Translations under genes and position numbers: made by a program
Source of the DNA: an uncultured Lysobacterales bacterium
GTDB lineage: Bacteria; Pseudomonadota; Gammaproteobacteria; Xanthomonadales; SZUA-36
DNA length: 34,732 bases
Direction: 5' to 3'
Assembly: GCA_937927755.1 (NCBI GenBank)
Contig: CALBDB010000002.1
Location: 1 to 34,732, forward strand
The notes under the pieces: generated by a model
What the model saw: only the letters and a program-made list of their open reading frames with translations
What the model was told of the DNA's origin: nothing
Databases searched by the model: none
Shown: positions 32,771 to 34,732 of the stretch, piece after piece
How positions within the stretch are numbered: the first letter of the stretch is position 1
How the letters are laid out: the number at the start of each line of letters is the position of its first letter

Positions 32771-34732
32771 TTAAAGTCGCGCAGCTAATTCACTTCCTTC
32801 ACGGATGGCGTATTTGGCGTCCAGTTCAGCCGCTCTTTCTGCACCGCCAATGACGTGGCAGGATTGGCCCAGTTCGTGCAGCTCTTCGGCCAGGTCGCGG
32901 TTGCTGACCTGGCCTGCGCACACGACCACGTGGTCTACTTCCAGCAATTGGTTCACACCGTCAACACTTATATGCAACCCCTGGTCGTCTATGCGCTCAT
33001 AGCTGACGCCGCCGAGCATGTGCACTCCTCGTTTCTTGAGGCTCAGACGGTGTATCCAGCCGGTGGTTTTGCCCAAAGTCTTGCCGGGCTTGCCCGGTGT
33101 CCGCTGCAAAAGCCATATTTCACGCGCCGATTCAGGCGGCTGCGCCTTGACTCCTTCAACGCCACCACGCGCCGCGAGGCTGCGATCGATCCCCCATTCA
33201 AGTGCAAAGGCTTCGGTCGACTGGCTGCTGTTTGGATGCCCGTCGGCATGGGCCAGAAATTCGGCAACGTCAAAACCTATGCCGCCGGCGCCGATCAGGG
33301 CGACCCTGTCGCCAACTTCAACCTCATTGTTCAGTACCTCGATATATGAAACGACCTTTTCATGATCAATACCGGGGATGTCGAGCTGACGTGGGTAAAC
33401 ACCGGTTGCCAGGATGATCTCGTCATAGCCCTCCAGGTCATCCGGGCTTACCCGAGTGCGGAGTTGCAAATCAACGCCACTTCTGTCCACCTCTCCCCGG
33501 AAGTAGGCAAGGCTCTCGGCAAACTCTTCTTTACCGGGTATTTTTTTTGCCAAATTAAACTGGCCGCCAATTTTGTCCGCCTGGTCGAACAGGCTGACAC
33601 GGTGACCGCGATGTGCTGCGATCGTTGCACAGGCCAGGCCTGCAGGTCCTGCGCCTACGACTGCGACGGCTTTTACGTCTTTCGCAGGCAGGTAGTTCAG
33701 TTCGGTTTCGCGGCAGGCTCTCGGGTTCACCAGGCAGGAGCAGATTTTACGGTTGAAGGTATGGTCCAGGCAGGCCTGGTTGCAGGCGATGCAGATATTG
33801 ATTTCGTCGGCTCGGCCCTCGCGCGCTTTTTTGACAAACTCGGGATCCGCCAACAGGGGTCTTGCCATCGAAACCATATCCGCGTCACCACGGGCCAGGA
33901 TATCCTCGGCAACCTGCGGCGTGTTGATCCGGTTGGTTGTAACCACGGGTATGCTGACTTCCGGACGCATGCGGGCCGTCACCCAGCTGAAGGCGCCACG
34001 CGGAACCATCGTTGCTATCGTCGGGATACGTGCCTCGTGCCAGCCAATTCCTGTATTGATGATCGTTGCACCGGCCGATTCGGCCATTTTCGCCTGCTCG
34101 ACCACCTCGTCCCAACTGTTGCCGTCAGGTAACAGGTCCAGCATGGAAAGCCGGTAGATGATGATAAAATCCCGGCCCGCCGCTTCCCGGCAACGGCTGA
34201 GTATTTCTTCCGCAATCCGGTAGCGGTTGCGGGTGCTGCCACCCCATTTGTCGGTTCTCTTGTTAACGTGCAGCGTTGTGAACTCATTGATGAAATAACC
34301 TTCCGAGCCCATGATCTCAACGCCATCGTAACCAGCTTCACGAGCCAGCCTGGTCGCGCGGATAAAGTTACGAATCTCCACCTCGACACCCCTGGCCGAC
34401 AGGGCTTTCGGTTTGAAAGGCGTAATCGGAGATTTTATCGCGCTGGGGGCAACACTCATGGGGTGGTAGCTATAACGGCCGCCATGCAGAATCTGCATGC
34501 AGATTTTTCCGTCAGCCTCGTGGACAGCCGATGAGACCAGTTTGTGACGCGGCACCTGCAGACGGTTGAACAAACCCGAGGGTGGTGGCGGCAACAATGA
34601 ACCACGCACACCAGGGGCGATACCGCCGGTCACGATCAAACCGACCTCACCTGCCGCGCGCTCGGCAAAATAGGCAGCCAGCTTCGGAAAATCCTTTTTG
34701 TTGTCTTCCAGGCCGGTATGCATGGAACCCAT
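32771..34732 (-). CDS. fadH: NADPH-dependent 2,4-dienoyl-CoA reductase (N-terminus beyond right edge)
   Basis: 654 codons including the stop are in the window; by comparison with the 672-residue E. coli FadH about 22 N-terminal residues lie outside, since MGSMHTG at the edge is internal in the family. It reduces 2,4-dienoyl-CoA in the breakdown of unsaturated fatty acids. The FMN-binding old-yellow-enzyme barrel (QILHGGRYSYHP, IIYRLSMLDLLPDG, NTGIGWHEARIPTIAT) is followed by the 4Fe-4S cluster cysteines (CIACNQACLDH and CSCLVNPRAC), then FAD and NADPH domains (VVGAGPAGLACA, GGQFNLAKKIPGKEEF, ALIGAGGIGFD, KTTGWIHR). All cofactor motifs are intact. Confidence 0.95.
   Translation of the reverse strand: MGSMHTGLEDNKKDFPKLAAYFAERAAGEVGLIVTGGIAPGVRGSLLPPPPSGLFNRLQVPRHKLVSSAVHEADGKICMQILHGGRYSYHPMSVAPSAIKSPITPFKPKALSARGVEVEIRNFIRATRLAREAGYDGVEIMGSEGYFINEFTTLHVNKRTDKWGGSTRNRYRIAEEILSRCREAAGRDFIIIYRLSMLDLLPDGNSWDEVVEQAKMAESAGATIINTGIGWHEARIPTIATMVPRGAFSWVTARMRPEVSIPVVTTNRINTPQVAEDILARGDADMVSMARPLLADPEFVKKAREGRADEINICIACNQACLDHTFNRKICSCLVNPRACRETELNYLPAKDVKAVAVVGAGPAGLACATIAAHRGHRVSLFDQADKIGGQFNLAKKIPGKEEFAESLAYFRGEVDRSGVDLQLRTRVSPDDLEGYDEIILATGVYPRQLDIPGIDHEKVVSYIEVLNNEVEVGDRVALIGAGGIGFDVAEFLAHADGHPNSSQSTEAFALEWGIDRSLAARGGVEGVKAQPPESAREIWLLQRTPGKPGKTLGKTTGWIHRLSLKKRGVHMLGGVSYERIDDQGLHISVDGVNQLLEVDHVVVCAGQVSNRDLAEELHELGQSCHVIGGAERAAELDAKYAIREGSELAARL

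Overview
This window reads as chromosomal housekeeping DNA from a gammaproteobacterium of moderate GC content. The support is an E. coli-type class II FbaA, AceK, NhaA, FadH, XseA and a guaB-guaA-tadA block, all recognisable at near full length. A marine or environmental lineage is likely (TonB receptor, ALDH16-type dehydrogenase, GTGGGAG-type REP-like sequences), but that is inference. I see no rRNA, tRNA, CRISPR array, transposase or prophage gene. No stretch over 300 bases lacks a gene; the largest gaps are 27816-28018, 10282-10466 and 25895-26063.

Layout. 1-1397: the start of an Lrp/AsnC-type regulator, divergent from phhA-phhB (phenylalanine to tyrosine, with pterin recycling). 1394-5079 (minus): a putative envelope cluster of barrel-like exported protein, polytopic membrane protein and LTA-synthase-like phosphotransferase. 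5153-6817: an SDR oxidoreductase divergent from surE. 6865-10281 (minus): deoC followed by a two-domain ALDH16-like aldehyde dehydrogenase. 10467-15060 (plus): TonB receptor, SGNH hydrolase and aceK with 4-nt overlaps. 15088-17327 (minus): fba, a strong terminator, then an unusual MetA-family acyltransferase. 17431-22703 (minus): guaB, guaA, tadA, a small membrane protein and a methyltransferase whose N-terminal half carries a kinase-like signature. 22803-25894: a lipoprotein amidohydrolase divergent from xseA. 26064-29822 (plus): YfbK-like VWA lipoprotein, ECF sigma factor, cysteine-free membrane protein (candidate anti-sigma) and a YigZ/IMPACT protein. 29812-31398 (minus): winged-helix regulator and a saccharopine-dehydrogenase-like reductase. 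31495-34732: nhaA converging on fadH, which runs off the right edge.

The parts least explained by standard annotation are: an 89-nt element at 27838-27926 that can fold into a three-way junction between the VWA and sigma genes; two REP-like intergenic sequences sharing a 12-nt head; the kinase-motif/methyltransferase fusion with its DPGTGS micro-protein partner; the VWA-sigma-membrane protein operon; and a MetA homologue with substitutions at positions used to predict acyl-CoA choice. Most other genes are ordinary metabolism.
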